DNA of 64,000 nucleotides, from the NCBI GenBank assembly GCA_001282665.1, contig LN874944.1, positions 62,001-126,000 of the forward strand. Reading direction: 5' to 3'. Shown piece by piece: positions 16,401-24,965 of this stretch. Source of the DNA: Clostridiales bacterium mt11 (GTDB taxonomy: Bacteria; Bacillota; Clostridia; Tissierellales; Tepidimicrobiaceae). Numbering within the stretch: position 1 is the stretch's first letter; every line of letters starts with the position of its first letter. Under the pieces are notes generated by a model. It saw only the letters and a list, made by a program, of their open reading frames with translations. It had not been told where the DNA came from and made no database searches. The translations under genes were made by a program, and so were the position numbers.

Positions 16401-17564
16401 CTACATATAATCTGATGTTTCAGAAGGTAATCCCTTTTTCTTTAATCTATTTTCAACCATATCTTTAATTATAGAGTAAATAAGAGCAAATAGAGGAACC
16501 CCTATAACCATACCTACCAATCCAAATAATTTACCTGTTACTAACAAGGAAAACAAGATCCAAAATGCTGATATTCCAAGGGATTCACCTAAGATCTTAG
16601 GTCCTATAATATTTCCATCTATCTGCTGAATAACTAATATGATCAATAAGAACCACAATGCTTTTATCGGTGAAACGAATAATATTATAAAGAAAGATGG
16701 AACAGCTCCAATAAATGGTCCGAAGAATGGGATTATGTTGGTAATTCCTACTATAAACGAAACCAATATGGCATAAGGCATTTTGAAAATCGATAGAACG
16801 ATAAAAGTAAGTATGCCTATGATAAAGGAATCCAATATTTTACCACTTAAAAATTTTCCAAAGATGTTATTACTTCTATGGGTTAATTCCAAAATCTTAT
16901 TGGAAATAGATTCAGAAAATAGAGAATAGGTCACTTTCTTGGATAAAGCAAAAAATTTTTCCTTATCAATCAACATATAAATAGAAATGATTAAACCTAA
17001 AACTATATTCCAGATGCTTGATGCGATTAACTTTAGTAAATTTCCAATCATAGGAATTAAATTACTTATAAATTTGATGGTATAGTTTACAAAATCATTC
17101 CATTTATCTACGGCAATATCGATATATTCATTACCAATATTTAAGTCGCTCATTAAATTTTTAAGAGACTTAGATATATCATTTATATAGTATGGAATGT
17201 CATTAGCCAGCCCAACAACACTAGCAGTTAATTGAGGAAATACAAAGGTTAAAAATAAATATAACAATAAAAAAACAGTGGCATATGTAAACAAAATACC
17301 TAAACCCCGTTTGGATTTGGGTTTTAAATTTTTAGCAAAATTCAAATTCAATACTTTCGTTTCGTAAAATTTTAAGAAAAAATTTAGAAGATATGCAATT
17401 GCAAATCCTATAACAAAAGGATTAAGAATTGATAGGGATTGTCCAACTTTGATTTTAAATGAACTCAACTCTGATACTATAAGGTAAAAGATAATGCTAC
17501 AACAAATTACTATAAATGAATATATAGCGATTGTGGTGTATTTTATATTCCATTTAACTTTCAC
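16401..17564 (-). CDS. AI-2E family transporter (UPF0118 permease)
   Basis: A 387-residue protein with about eight TM segments of the AI-2E (PF01594) family. The N-terminal TM pair, the long amphipathic middle (ISKSLKNLMSDLN...), and the late IIGPKILGESLGISAFWILFSLL and GLVGMVIGVPLFALI blocks are typical. Members have been linked to AI-2 export or Na+/H+ antiport; sporulation-associated YtvI also belongs here. GTG 17564 has AAGGAGGATTAAA. No luxS is in the window, so AI-2 is not implied. Confidence 0.85.
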   Translation of the reverse strand: MKVKWNIKYTTIAIYSFIVICCSIIFYLIVSELSSFKIKVGQSLSILNPFVIGFAIAYLLNFFLKFYETKVLNLNFAKNLKPKSKRGLGILFTYATVFLLLYLFLTFVFPQLTASVVGLANDIPYYINDISKSLKNLMSDLNIGNEYIDIAVDKWNDFVNYTIKFISNLIPMIGNLLKLIASSIWNIVLGLIISIYMLIDKEKFFALSKKVTYSLFSESISNKILELTHRSNNIFGKFLSGKILDSFIIGILTFIVLSIFKMPYAILVSFIVGITNIIPFFGPFIGAVPSFFIILFVSPIKALWFLLIILVIQQIDGNIIGPKILGESLGISAFWILFSLLVTGKLFGLVGMVIGVPLFALIYSIIKDMVENRLKKKGLPSETSDYM

Positions 17565-17976
17565 TTTAATCCTCCTTACATAAATTTTAATGTTATTTAA
17601 TATATTTATTATAGCTTTTATAAGACGAAAAGGAAATAGTGAATAATTAATAAACCTAAACTCCTTAAAAATAGTTTATCTATTATTAGGAGTTTAGGTT
17701 TATTATGGTTTTAAAATGTAATCATGGTAAAGGACACATCAGATGGAGTTTTGAGAAAAATACCTATAGGAAACAAAAGACCTTAATAAACTAGTCTGGG
17801 TTTTAAAATAGGGATATGCTGAAGTCGAACTCTTCAAGCATGGATAAAATAAAAAAACTTAAGGAAATTTAAAATTGACTTAGCGGGAATAAGGGTACTA
17901 TCTACAAATGTATTTAGTAGGCTTATTGGCGGGAAGGCAAGTCTATAATAATTACTCTAAAATCCGTGGACTAATA
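17565..17976. other. 412-base gap with a large inverted repeat
   Basis: The gap lies between the starts/ends of two - strand genes (permease start at 17564, rpoD stop at 17977). It contains a perfect 18-bp inverted repeat, TAATAAACCTAAACTCCT (17648-17665) with its complement at 17688-17705. It has no T-run, so its role is unclear. A 21-codon frame at 17724 (MVKDTSDG...) has no ribosome binding site. No other gene or RNA is recognised. Confidence 0.5.
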
Positions 17977-19005
17977 TTATTCTTCTAAAAAGTCTTTTAA
18001 TTTTTTACTTCTAGTCGGATGTCTAAGCTTTCTTAGGGCCTTTGCTTCTATTTGTCTAATTCTTTCTCTTGTAACATCAAATACTTTACCTACTTCTTCT
18101 AGGGTTCTAGTCCTTCCATCATTTAAGCCAAACCTCAATATGAGTACCTCTTGTTCTCTAGGGTTTAACGATTCTAAAACCTCAAATAGCTGCTCTTTAA
18201 GCATAATATGTGTTGTTATCTCATCTGGTGTCTTAATTTGGTCATCCTCTATAAAATCTCCTAAATGACTATCCTCTTCTTCTCCTATAGGTGTTTCTAA
18301 GGATATAGGTTTTTGAGCTATTTCCATTATATCTCTGACCTTATCTACTTCCATATCCATAATTTCAGCTATCTCTTCGGGGCTTGGTTCTCTCCCTAAA
18401 TTCTGTACAAGTTGTCTCTGTATTCTAACGAGTTTATTTATACTTTCAATCATGTGGACTGGTATTCTTATAGTTCTTCCTTGGTCTGCTATGGCCCTTG
18501 TAATTGCTTGACGTATCCACCAAGTAGCATAGGTACTAAACTTATAACCTTTTGTATAATCAAATTTTTCTACTGCCTTTATAAGACCTAAGTTGCCTTC
18601 TTGAATTAAATCTAAAAAGGACATTCCTCTTCCTATATATTTCTTAGCAATACTAACTACTAGTCTAAGATTTGCTTCTGCAAGTCTCTTTTTTGCATTT
18701 TCATCTCCTAATTCTACTCTTTTGGCTAGTTCTACCTCTTCATCCCTTGTAAGAAGAGGTACTTTACCTATCTCCTTTAAATACATTTTGACAGGATCCC
18801 CTACATTTATTTCCTGAGGTATAGGTATTTCATCTTCTGTATCTTCTATATGAATATCTTCCTCTTCGGATTTATCATCTATTATATCAATATCCATACT
18901 CTCGAAATACTTAAATAGCTCATCTATCTGATGGGAATCTAAATCTATGTCCTCTAAACAATTTGATATCTTTTCATAGGTAAGAGTTCCTTCCTTTTTA
19001 CCCAT
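17977..19005 (-). CDS. rpoD: RNA polymerase sigma factor RpoD (sigma-70 group 1-like)
   Basis: A primary-type sigma factor. From the first ATG it is 342 residues: region 1.1 (GTLTYEKISNCLEDIDLD), 1.2 (DPVKMYLKEIGKVPLLTRDEE), 2 (NLRLVVSIAKKYIGRGMSFLDLIQEGN, quoted in parts, then KFSTYATWWIRQAI), 3 (RIPVHMIESINKL) and 4.2 (EEVGKVFDVTRERIRQIEAKALRKLRHP). The conserved frame runs 19 codons further upstream (KKITAVKNLINM), to an ATA at 19060-19062 placed 9 bases after GGGGGAG. There is no ATG/GTG/TTG in that extension and no ribosome binding site before ATG 19005. No dnaG is adjacent, unlike the usual dnaG-rpoD order. Confidence 0.9.
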   Translation of the reverse strand: MGKKEGTLTYEKISNCLEDIDLDSHQIDELFKYFESMDIDIIDDKSEEEDIHIEDTEDEIPIPQEINVGDPVKMYLKEIGKVPLLTRDEEVELAKRVELGDENAKKRLAEANLRLVVSIAKKYIGRGMSFLDLIQEGNLGLIKAVEKFDYTKGYKFSTYATWWIRQAITRAIADQGRTIRIPVHMIESINKLVRIQRQLVQNLGREPSPEEIAEIMDMEVDKVRDIMEIAQKPISLETPIGEEEDSHLGDFIEDDQIKTPDEITTHIMLKEQLFEVLESLNPREQEVLILRFGLNDGRTRTLEEVGKVFDVTRERIRQIEAKALRKLRHPTRSKKLKDFLEE

Positions 19006-19157
19006 GTTGATTAAATTTTTAACTGCTGTAATTTTTTTGTTATCTTTACACTTTTGATTTATTTAAACTCACTCCCCCTAATAAGGCTATTAATATTTTA
19101 GTAATTTAAATTTAATCTCCTATATATATCTTATCATATAATGCTTTTTAATGCTTT

Positions 19158-19200
19158 ACTTGCATTTAGATATGTGAGAAAATATATCTAAATGGCAAGT
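19158..19200 (-). promoter_or_regulatory. Inverted repeat in the rpoD upstream region
   Basis: ACTTGCATTTAGATAT (19158-19173) pairs with ATATCTAAATGGCAAGT (19184-19200) with one bulged base. It sits about 100 bases before rpoD and 28 bases from the insertion sequence end. It could be part of the rpoD leader or an operator. There is no T-run in the rpoD direction. Confidence 0.4.
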
Positions 19201-19227
19201 TTAGTATTATAATTAAATAAATTATAT

Positions 19228-20931
19228 TAGTTAGTTGCAGAATATAAATTCAAAACTATCCACAGAAATTAGCTTTAAATTATCAAAAACATTGAGATAT
19301 TAACAAAAAAAGAGCATAGGAAAATAAAGGTTTAGCCTAACCTTTTAAAATTAATATTTAGATGATTGAGATTAAGCAATCAAAGATTTAATAGCAAGCG
19401 GATTGTCATAATTTTTAGTCTTAAATATAAGTATAAAAGCAATTAATTGAGAAATACAAGCAAGTAAAATATCTGATTTTAAAGATACTGTATTTCTAAT
19501 TCTTGATGATTTAATTTGAATGAAATTTTTAATTTGGCAAATGGATCTTTCGCAAATAGTTTTAAGTCTATATAACTTTTGCCATTTCAAACTATCACGA
19601 GGGATAGAAGAATTAAATCGATAATTATGATGTATAGTAATTTGCTTGATTCGTCCGCATTTTGAACTGGTACATGGATTTTTACAATTTAATATATAGC
19701 TGAGCTTACCTTTAACATTAATTTTCTTAGCCATTGGACATATATATTTTATTCTATCAGCTCTACCTTTTTCACGAGTGATTCCGTCATAAACCATAGA
19801 TAAAGAAGAATCGTATGGGCAAAGGGGAACTCCTACCTCATTAAATCCAGATTGAGGTAAATTAGGTGAATTACGTGGATTTAATGCGATTATAGGCATG
19901 ATGTTGTTTTGATGAAGGTAAGCATAATTATCATCGGCATCAAAACCTGCATCACCTAAGAAATATTTATATGAGAAGTTAGGATGCAGTTGAAAATAAG
20001 TTTCAAGAGAAGAAATCAAAGATTTAGCATCGTAATTATCCTTAATAACTTGAGGTCTTAAATCTTTTTCTAGATTGTTGTCGGCATCATAGAAATTAAC
20101 ATATCTAACAACACCAAGGGCATTAGTAGATATAATACATTTTTGAAAGTATCCAAAATGTCCATTAAGGTAAGCAAGCTTAGCATCAGGGTTAGAAGAA
20201 GCAGATTTAGGCATTTGACTTTGAGCATATTTTTCAACATCAAAAGTTGAATTAGGATTATCCTTAATAATTAACTTAGAATATGCTTTAGCTTTTTTAA
20301 GTTGAGATTGATAAAACTTAGGATTATTCTCAGTAACATAAGCTTCAAATCCAGTAGTATCAGTAATTAAAACAGAAGCTAAAAATGGATTGATTTCCTT
20401 AGAAACTTCCTCAGTTACATCAACTAGATTATTAAATAAATCATTAAGATTATCAAGAAAATTTAATTTAAATCTAGAGAACTGAGATTTATCAGGTATC
20501 TTTAAGAAACCACAGAACTTACGAATTTCTGATGATATATGTAGTAATGAAATTAGTAGGTCAATAGAAGGAATAGACAAAATATTTTTAAGAATAAAAG
20601 CAGATAACATAGATTCTAAAGAGAAATCTCTTTTTCTACCAAAATGAGAATAATATTTCTGATAGAAAGAAAATGGGATAAAATCACTAATATTAATGAA
20701 TTGGTTTAATAAATCAAGTAAATTACTTTGATTTTGATTATAAAACTTATCAAAATCAGTAGAAATATCGCAAAAGTTTAATTGTTTAGCTGAAACTGGC
20801 ATAGGATTCTCCTTTCTTTGAGTTATGCACACTTTATCAATGTATATATACCCAAAAATGGGGGGAATCCAGCCATTTCAATATATTAAATTGCAGTGTT
20901 TATGCGAGTTGTAGAGTTCTGCAACGAGCTA
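19228..20931 (-). mobile_element. Insertion sequence with DDE transposase (IS1182/IS4-like)
   Basis: The element carries one transposase gene. Candidate imperfect terminal inverted repeats are TTAGTTAGTTGCAGAAT on the left (about 19227-19243) and the complement of 20915-20932 on the right, sharing 14 of 17 positions with the core GTTGCAGAA. The 12-mer AATAAATTATAT occurs outside or at both edges (19216-19227 and 20931-20942) and may be a target duplication. Edges are approximate. The insertion lies between rpoD and the TraB-like gene. Confidence 0.65.
19372..20802 (-). CDS. DDE transposase of the insertion sequence
   Basis: A 476-residue transposase of the DDE_Tnp_1 / IS1182-IS4-like type. 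An N-terminal DUF772-like domain (FGRKRDFSLESMLSAFILKN) is followed by candidate catalytic residues: Asp in VLITDTTGFEAY, Asp in YKYFLGDAGFDADDNYAYL, and Glu in the late KTICERSICQIKNF. A Cys cluster (CPMAKK, CKNPCTSSKCG) sits between, as in IS1182 relatives. It appears intact. ATG 20802 has AAAGGAGAATCCT; the longer frame to 20832 has none. Confidence 0.82.
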   Translation of the reverse strand: MPVSAKQLNFCDISTDFDKFYNQNQSNLLDLLNQFINISDFIPFSFYQKYYSHFGRKRDFSLESMLSAFILKNILSIPSIDLLISLLHISSEIRKFCGFLKIPDKSQFSRFKLNFLDNLNDLFNNLVDVTEEVSKEINPFLASVLITDTTGFEAYVTENNPKFYQSQLKKAKAYSKLIIKDNPNSTFDVEKYAQSQMPKSASSNPDAKLAYLNGHFGYFQKCIISTNALGVVRYVNFYDADNNLEKDLRPQVIKDNYDAKSLISSLETYFQLHPNFSYKYFLGDAGFDADDNYAYLHQNNIMPIIALNPRNSPNLPQSGFNEVGVPLCPYDSSLSMVYDGITREKGRADRIKYICPMAKKINVKGKLSYILNCKNPCTSSKCGRIKQITIHHNYRFNSSIPRDSLKWQKLYRLKTICERSICQIKNFIQIKSSRIRNTVSLKSDILLACISQLIAFILIFKTKNYDNPLAIKSLIA

Positions 20932-20962
20932 ATAAATTATATAATAAGGGGGATAAATGTAG

Positions 20963-22381
20963 ATGAAAAAAAATTCAAGGTTTTTATCTTTACTGTTAGC
21001 TTTTACTATGGTTTTTTCTAGTTTTAGTCTTGTATTTGCCGATGAAGAACAGGCAGCAAAGGATTTAGCAAGTAATTGGGCTGTAGGATATTTAATGGAA
21101 GCACAGATTCAAGAGTTAGCAGATGGAGCATACTTTGCAAAGTTTAAAGAAGGTGTTACAAGAGAGGAATTAGCAAACTTTGCAGTTACTTTATATGAAA
21201 AGTTTTCAGAAGAAGTTACTCCTATATCACCAAACCCTTTTAAGGATACAGACAACCAAGGAGTTTTGAAAGCACTAACCCTAGGATTGTTTACAGCTGA
21301 AGGAGAAGAGTTTTTCCCAGAAGAAAAGGTCAAAAGAGAAGATGTAGCAACTGTAATTTATAATGTAATACATAAATGTGAACCAAATATACTAGGTAGC
21401 TCAGAAGATAAGGTTAAAGCTATAGTTTCAAATGGGATACTAAAGGGAAAATCAGCGAATGATTTAGGATTAGATGATATTTGTACGAGAGAAGAGGTAC
21501 TTTCATTATTTGCCAGAACTTATGACTTTATTGTACATAAGACAGATAGAGCCGCTAAAGGATTTATGTGGGAAGTTTCTAATGGTAAAAATAGTGTGTA
21601 TGTATTAGGCTCTATACATACCGGAGATTCAAGTATATATCCATTTAGTGAAGGTATTTTAGATGCTTTTGACAATTCCAATGTATTAGCAGTGGAAGCA
21701 AATATAGTAGCAGATAAAGAAGGAACTCAATACATGATGGATAAGGCATCATATAGTGGTGATGATACCTTAGAGAAAAATATCTCTGAAGAAACTTATA
21801 AGTTATTTGTAGAAACAATTAAATCAGCAGGTCTTAATCCAGAAGATTATGTAAAGTTTAAACCTTGGTTTGCTGCACTTTTGGTTCAAAATTTAGCTAC
21901 TTTAGAATCTTCTTTAGATCCAACCTTAGGAATAGATTATAATTTAATAATCAAAGCTATGTTTGGAGGTAAGGACATTATGGAAATAGAAGGCATCAAG
22001 TTCCAAACAGATTTATTTGATTCTATGCCTAAAGAGATTCAAGAAAACTTTTTAAGATCTTCAATAGATGAGAAAGATACTAAAGACACAAATACTTCAG
22101 GAGAGCTAGTAAAATATATGTTGGAGCTCTGGAAAAAGGGGGACATGGTTGAATTTGAAAAGATTATGTCTCAAGCTAGTTTAGAAATGGATGGTGAGTT
22201 CGGTAATATATTCCTTAATGAAAGAAATAAAAACATGGTAGATAAGGTTGAAGAATTTTTAAATAGTGAAGATGGAAAAAGTTATTTCGTAGTAGTAGGG
22301 GCAGGACATCTAACAGGAGATACTGGAATAATAAATGCATTAAAGGATAAGGGATATACGGTTAAACAAATAATTAAATAA
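20963..22381 (+). CDS. Secreted TraB/GumN-family protein with SLH-like N-terminus
   Basis: A 472-residue exported protein. A signal peptide (MKKNSRFLSLLLAFTMVFSS...VFA, about residues 1-26) leads into about 170 residues with SLH-like repeats: WAVGYLMEA, EGVTREELANFAV, NPFKDTDNQGVLKAL, GILKGKS. From about 200 on it is a TraB/Tiki-type hydrolase: GSIHTGDSSIYPF (metal-binding GxxH, His219), EANIVADKEG, and the closing VVVGAGHLTGDTGI. Family members are predicted metalloproteases; bacterial ones lie outside the membrane. ATG 20963 has GGGGGATAAATGTAG. A strong hairpin follows. Confidence 0.85.
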   Translation: MKKNSRFLSLLLAFTMVFSSFSLVFADEEQAAKDLASNWAVGYLMEAQIQELADGAYFAKFKEGVTREELANFAVTLYEKFSEEVTPISPNPFKDTDNQGVLKALTLGLFTAEGEEFFPEEKVKREDVATVIYNVIHKCEPNILGSSEDKVKAIVSNGILKGKSANDLGLDDICTREEVLSLFARTYDFIVHKTDRAAKGFMWEVSNGKNSVYVLGSIHTGDSSIYPFSEGILDAFDNSNVLAVEANIVADKEGTQYMMDKASYSGDDTLEKNISEETYKLFVETIKSAGLNPEDYVKFKPWFAALLVQNLATLESSLDPTLGIDYNLIIKAMFGGKDIMEIEGIKFQTDLFDSMPKEIQENFLRSSIDEKDTKDTNTSGELVKYMLELWKKGDMVEFEKIMSQASLEMDGEFGNIFLNERNKNMVDKVEEFLNSEDGKSYFVVVGAGHLTGDTGIINALKDKGYTVKQIIK

Positions 22382-22382
22382 G

Positions 22383-22442
22383 TAAAACATAAAGGACGTT
22401 TTTTTGTTTAGTGTCAAACAAAAAACCGTCCTTGTTGTTTTA
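22383..22442 (+). terminator. Long hairpin terminator with CCGTCC core
   Basis: AAGGACG...TTTTTTTGTTT pairs with AAACAAAAAACCGTCCTT, and an outer TAAAACA pairs with TGTTTTA. The whole 60-base element follows the TraB-like gene. The CCGTCC core and design recall the hairpin at 5199-5241. Confidence 0.6.
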
Positions 22443-22594
22443 CAAATATTATAATCTTATCTTTTTGCAATAAAATTTTAAATAATATGTAATGAAATTG
22501 AAAGTTGTACGTATTAACATATGAGAAAGAAGATTTGGATCATACTAAATATTACTTAGCTAAGTAAATCGTTGAAAAGGGAGGTCTTAAAAAG

Positions 22595-23164
22595 GTGCAG
22601 GGAATTGCATTAGTGGATATTTTGGATAAAAAGGAAGTTCGAGAGGATATATATGAAGCAAAAGATTTTACTTATATTTTTAAAACCTACTATAGTAGAG
22701 TTTATAACTATATATATTATAGAGTTAACTGTCATTATACGGCAGAAGATTTAACAAGCCAAGTATTTGAAAAAGTTATGCTTAAAATAGACACATACTC
22801 TGAAACCAAATCTCCTTTTGAAGTATGGTTATTTGCTATAGCTAGAAATTCTGTAAGCGATTATTTCAGGAGTTTAAAGAAATATAAATTCATTTCTATA
22901 GATACTATTAAGGAATTGATATCGAAGAAAAAAACTCCAGAAAATATACTAGAGATATCAGAAACTAATAGTGAACTTTTAAATGCATTAAATATTTTAG
23001 ATACAAGAGAGAGAAATATTGTAGCCCTTAAATTTGGAGCTGAGCTGAAAAATAAGGAGATAGCAGAAGTATTAGATCTTACTGAAAATAATGTTGGGGT
23101 AATCCTCTATCGTACAATGAAAAAGTTAAAAAAGGAATTGGAAAGAGGGGATAAATATGAGTAA
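22595..23164 (+). CDS. ECF-type RNA polymerase sigma factor
   Basis: A 189-residue sigma-70 family factor with regions 2 and 4 only. Region 2 has YNYIYYRVNCHYTAEDLTSQVF and WLFAIARNSVSDYFRSLKK; region 4 has LNILDTRERNIVALKFGAELKNKEIAEVL and the recognition helix TENNVGVILYRTMKKLKKEL (quoted in parts). GTG 22595 follows GGGAGG by 10 bases. It overlaps the next gene by 8 bases, the arrangement of a sigma factor with its anti-sigma factor. Target promoters are unknown. Confidence 0.88.
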   Translation: MQGIALVDILDKKEVREDIYEAKDFTYIFKTYYSRVYNYIYYRVNCHYTAEDLTSQVFEKVMLKIDTYSETKSPFEVWLFAIARNSVSDYFRSLKKYKFISIDTIKELISKKKTPENILEISETNSELLNALNILDTRERNIVALKFGAELKNKEIAEVLDLTENNVGVILYRTMKKLKKELERGDKYE

Positions 23165-24119
23165 AAAGAGTATTGAGGATAGGTTTACTATGGAGATGGA
23201 TGCTTATTTCAATGGAATAGAAAGGCAAAACAAATCAGAATCAGAAGAATATAATGAGCTTCTAGAAATAGGTAAAGCTTTAGCTGACAATGATTTCAGC
23301 AGGAATAGCAATAAAGAAGAGGTATTTGACAAGACTTTAAGAAATATTAGTAAATATAGAGGAGAGGATACTGTGAAAAAATCAAATAAATCTAAACGTT
23401 TAACTACTAAGGTGGCATCCTTTGCATTGATAGCTGTATTAGGTGTTTCTATAATGCAAACATCATTCGCACAGGAAGCAGTGGGAAAAGTATTAAAGAC
23501 TATATCTCTTGGACATATAACAATCTTTGAATATATTGTAGAATCAGAGTCACATCCTATTCCTGATAAATTAAAAGGTAAGCTATTTGATAAAGATGGA
23601 AATCCAATAGAAGAATTTTCAAAATCAAATGTATATACTGCTGATGGAGAAGAAATTGCTTATATTGATTACGAAACTGGAAAAATAACCACAATTTCTG
23701 AAGCAGAAAGGATGAAAAAAGAACAGAATTTAATAGTTAAAGATACTAATAAATTAAATGACTATACTTGTTTTAATGTCATACTTCCTAGCTATCTACC
23801 AGAAGGATACGAATTTGACAGGGCAGAGTTCTATAAAGGTGAAGATGGTATTGTAGAAAATAGTAAATATATATCACTATTCTTTACCAATAAGGAAACA
23901 GGAAAAGAGATATATATGCATCAGAGATTTGCTGATGAAGAAACTGGATATGAAACAGGTGGAATTAAGATTGAAGAAGTAAAGATCAATGGCGTAGATG
24001 CTGTTTTGTATGATAACAGCAATCTCGATTGGGAAGCTAATGGTGTTCTTTATGGAATATCAACAAGAGGAGAAGTTACCAGAAGTGAATTAATAAAGAT
24101 TGCAGAATCCGTTAAATAA
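23157..24119 (+). CDS. DUF4367-type membrane anti-sigma factor (predicted)
   Basis: A 320-residue single-pass protein. The N-terminal cytosolic part (1-79) is helical and charged, a helix (VASFALIAVLGVSIMQTSFA, about 84-103) crosses the membrane, and the outside part contains YTCFNVILPSYLPEGYEFDRAE and the end GVLYGISTRGEVTRSELIKIAESV, as in DUF4367 domains. Overlap with the sigma gene implies co-translation and a partner role. The sensed signal is not evident. A perfect terminator follows. Confidence 0.75.
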   Translation: MSKKSIEDRFTMEMDAYFNGIERQNKSESEEYNELLEIGKALADNDFSRNSNKEEVFDKTLRNISKYRGEDTVKKSNKSKRLTTKVASFALIAVLGVSIMQTSFAQEAVGKVLKTISLGHITIFEYIVESESHPIPDKLKGKLFDKDGNPIEEFSKSNVYTADGEEIAYIDYETGKITTISEAERMKKEQNLIVKDTNKLNDYTCFNVILPSYLPEGYEFDRAEFYKGEDGIVENSKYISLFFTNKETGKEIYMHQRFADEETGYETGGIKIEEVKINGVDAVLYDNSNLDWEANGVLYGISTRGEVTRSELIKIAESVK

Positions 24120-24141
24120 GGATTTAATTGGGCAGTCATTT

Positions 24142-24183
24142 AAAACAAAGAATCTCAAATTTGAGGTTCTTTGTTTTATTTTT
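24142..24183 (+). terminator. Rho-independent terminator
   Basis: AAAACAAAGAA..CTCAAATTTGAG..TTCTTTGTTTT folds into a near-perfect stem followed by ATTTTTG. It ends the sigma/anti-sigma operon. Confidence 0.85.
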
Positions 24184-24188
24184 GACTT

Positions 24189-24398
24189 AAAATATATACA
24201 AAGTTTGATGAAATAGTAGGAGATAAAACTGCTATCTATATTTCACATAGACTTTCTTCCTGTAGGTTTTGTGATGATATAGCGGTTTTCCATGAAGGTA
24301 AAATAATTCAGCGAGGAAGCCATGATAATTTATTAGAAGAAGAGCATGGTAAATACTATGAATTATGGAATGCTCAAGCTAAGTACTATGTTTCATAG
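24189..24398 (+). pseudogene. 3' remnant of an ABC exporter gene
   Basis: An open frame of 69 codons ending at TAG 24396-24398 encodes the end of an ABC ATPase domain: KTAIYISHRLSSCRFCDDIAVF (the switch histidine SHRLS), EGKIIQRGSHDNLLEE and YYELWNAQAKYY. Walker A, signature and Walker B are missing, and there is no start. It matches the tail of a fused permease-ATPase exporter of peptide/multidrug type. The 5' end is cut off, just after the terminator of the previous operon. Confidence 0.82.
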
Positions 24399-24496
24399 CA
24401 AAAGAGGTCAAGTATAAAAACTTAAGGTTATTGACTGAATATTTGTGATACAATATAGACGTATATTATAAAATATTTTAAATAATGGGTGAGATT

Positions 24497-24868
24497 ATGG
24501 ATGATTTATTAAAGGAGCATATTAATAAATTTTTGGAACAGGCAGAGGAAATGTGTAATATAAACTTTGCTTATATCTTTGGATCCTATGCAAGAGGAGA
24601 AGAAAATATTAATAGTGATATAGATAGAGTATTTCCTAGTGGAGATTTTATAGCATGGGCTGATCAACCATTTTCTGTTGTTTTATATGATTACGAATAT
24701 GATACTTCTTTTCCAAGAATACATGCAAAATATATTAATGGGCGCTATGAAGTAGAAACTGGTGGAGGAGACTTTACGTATTATTGCACACTTTCCAATA
24801 CAAATAAAGGCGTTCCCATGACTAACGCAATCTACAAATCAATTCCACATTGGTGGCATAATAATTAA
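24497..24868 (+). CDS. Chimeric short ORF: nucleotidyltransferase N-terminus fused to unrelated C-terminus
   Basis: A 123-residue product. Residues 1-45 carry the MNT/KNTase signature AYIFGSYARGEENINSDID, so a minimal nucleotidyltransferase opening. At SDID the expected strand breaks off and another sequence begins: FPSGDFIAWADQPFSVVLYDYEY, RIHAKYINGRYEVETGGGDF, ending IYKSIPHWWHNN. The second half looks globular, but I cannot name it. ATG 24497 has GGGTGAG. It is most likely a deletion-made fusion of two genes and may be non-functional. Confidence 0.55.
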   Translation: MDDLLKEHINKFLEQAEEMCNINFAYIFGSYARGEENINSDIDRVFPSGDFIAWADQPFSVVLYDYEYDTSFPRIHAKYINGRYEVETGGGDFTYYCTLSNTNKGVPMTNAIYKSIPHWWHNN

Positions 24869-24878
24869 ATATGGAAAT

Positions 24879-24923
24879 AAAACTACAGTGATGATTTGAA
24901 TTTCAAATCATCACTGTAGTTTT
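24879..24923. terminator. Bidirectional terminator
   Basis: AAAACTACAGTGATGATTTGA and its exact complement form a 21-bp stem with a 3-base loop. T-rich ends lie on both sides. It separates the convergent chimeric ORF and the F420 ligase homologue. Confidence 0.85.
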
Positions 24924-24965
24924 ACTAGAATATATTTTAATATAAAAACTATTCTCTTTTCTATC

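Noticed and set aside
16401..17564. AI-2 quorum sensing function for the AI-2E family permease
   Set aside because: No luxS or lsr gene in the window, and family members have varied roles, so the label is kept as a family name only.
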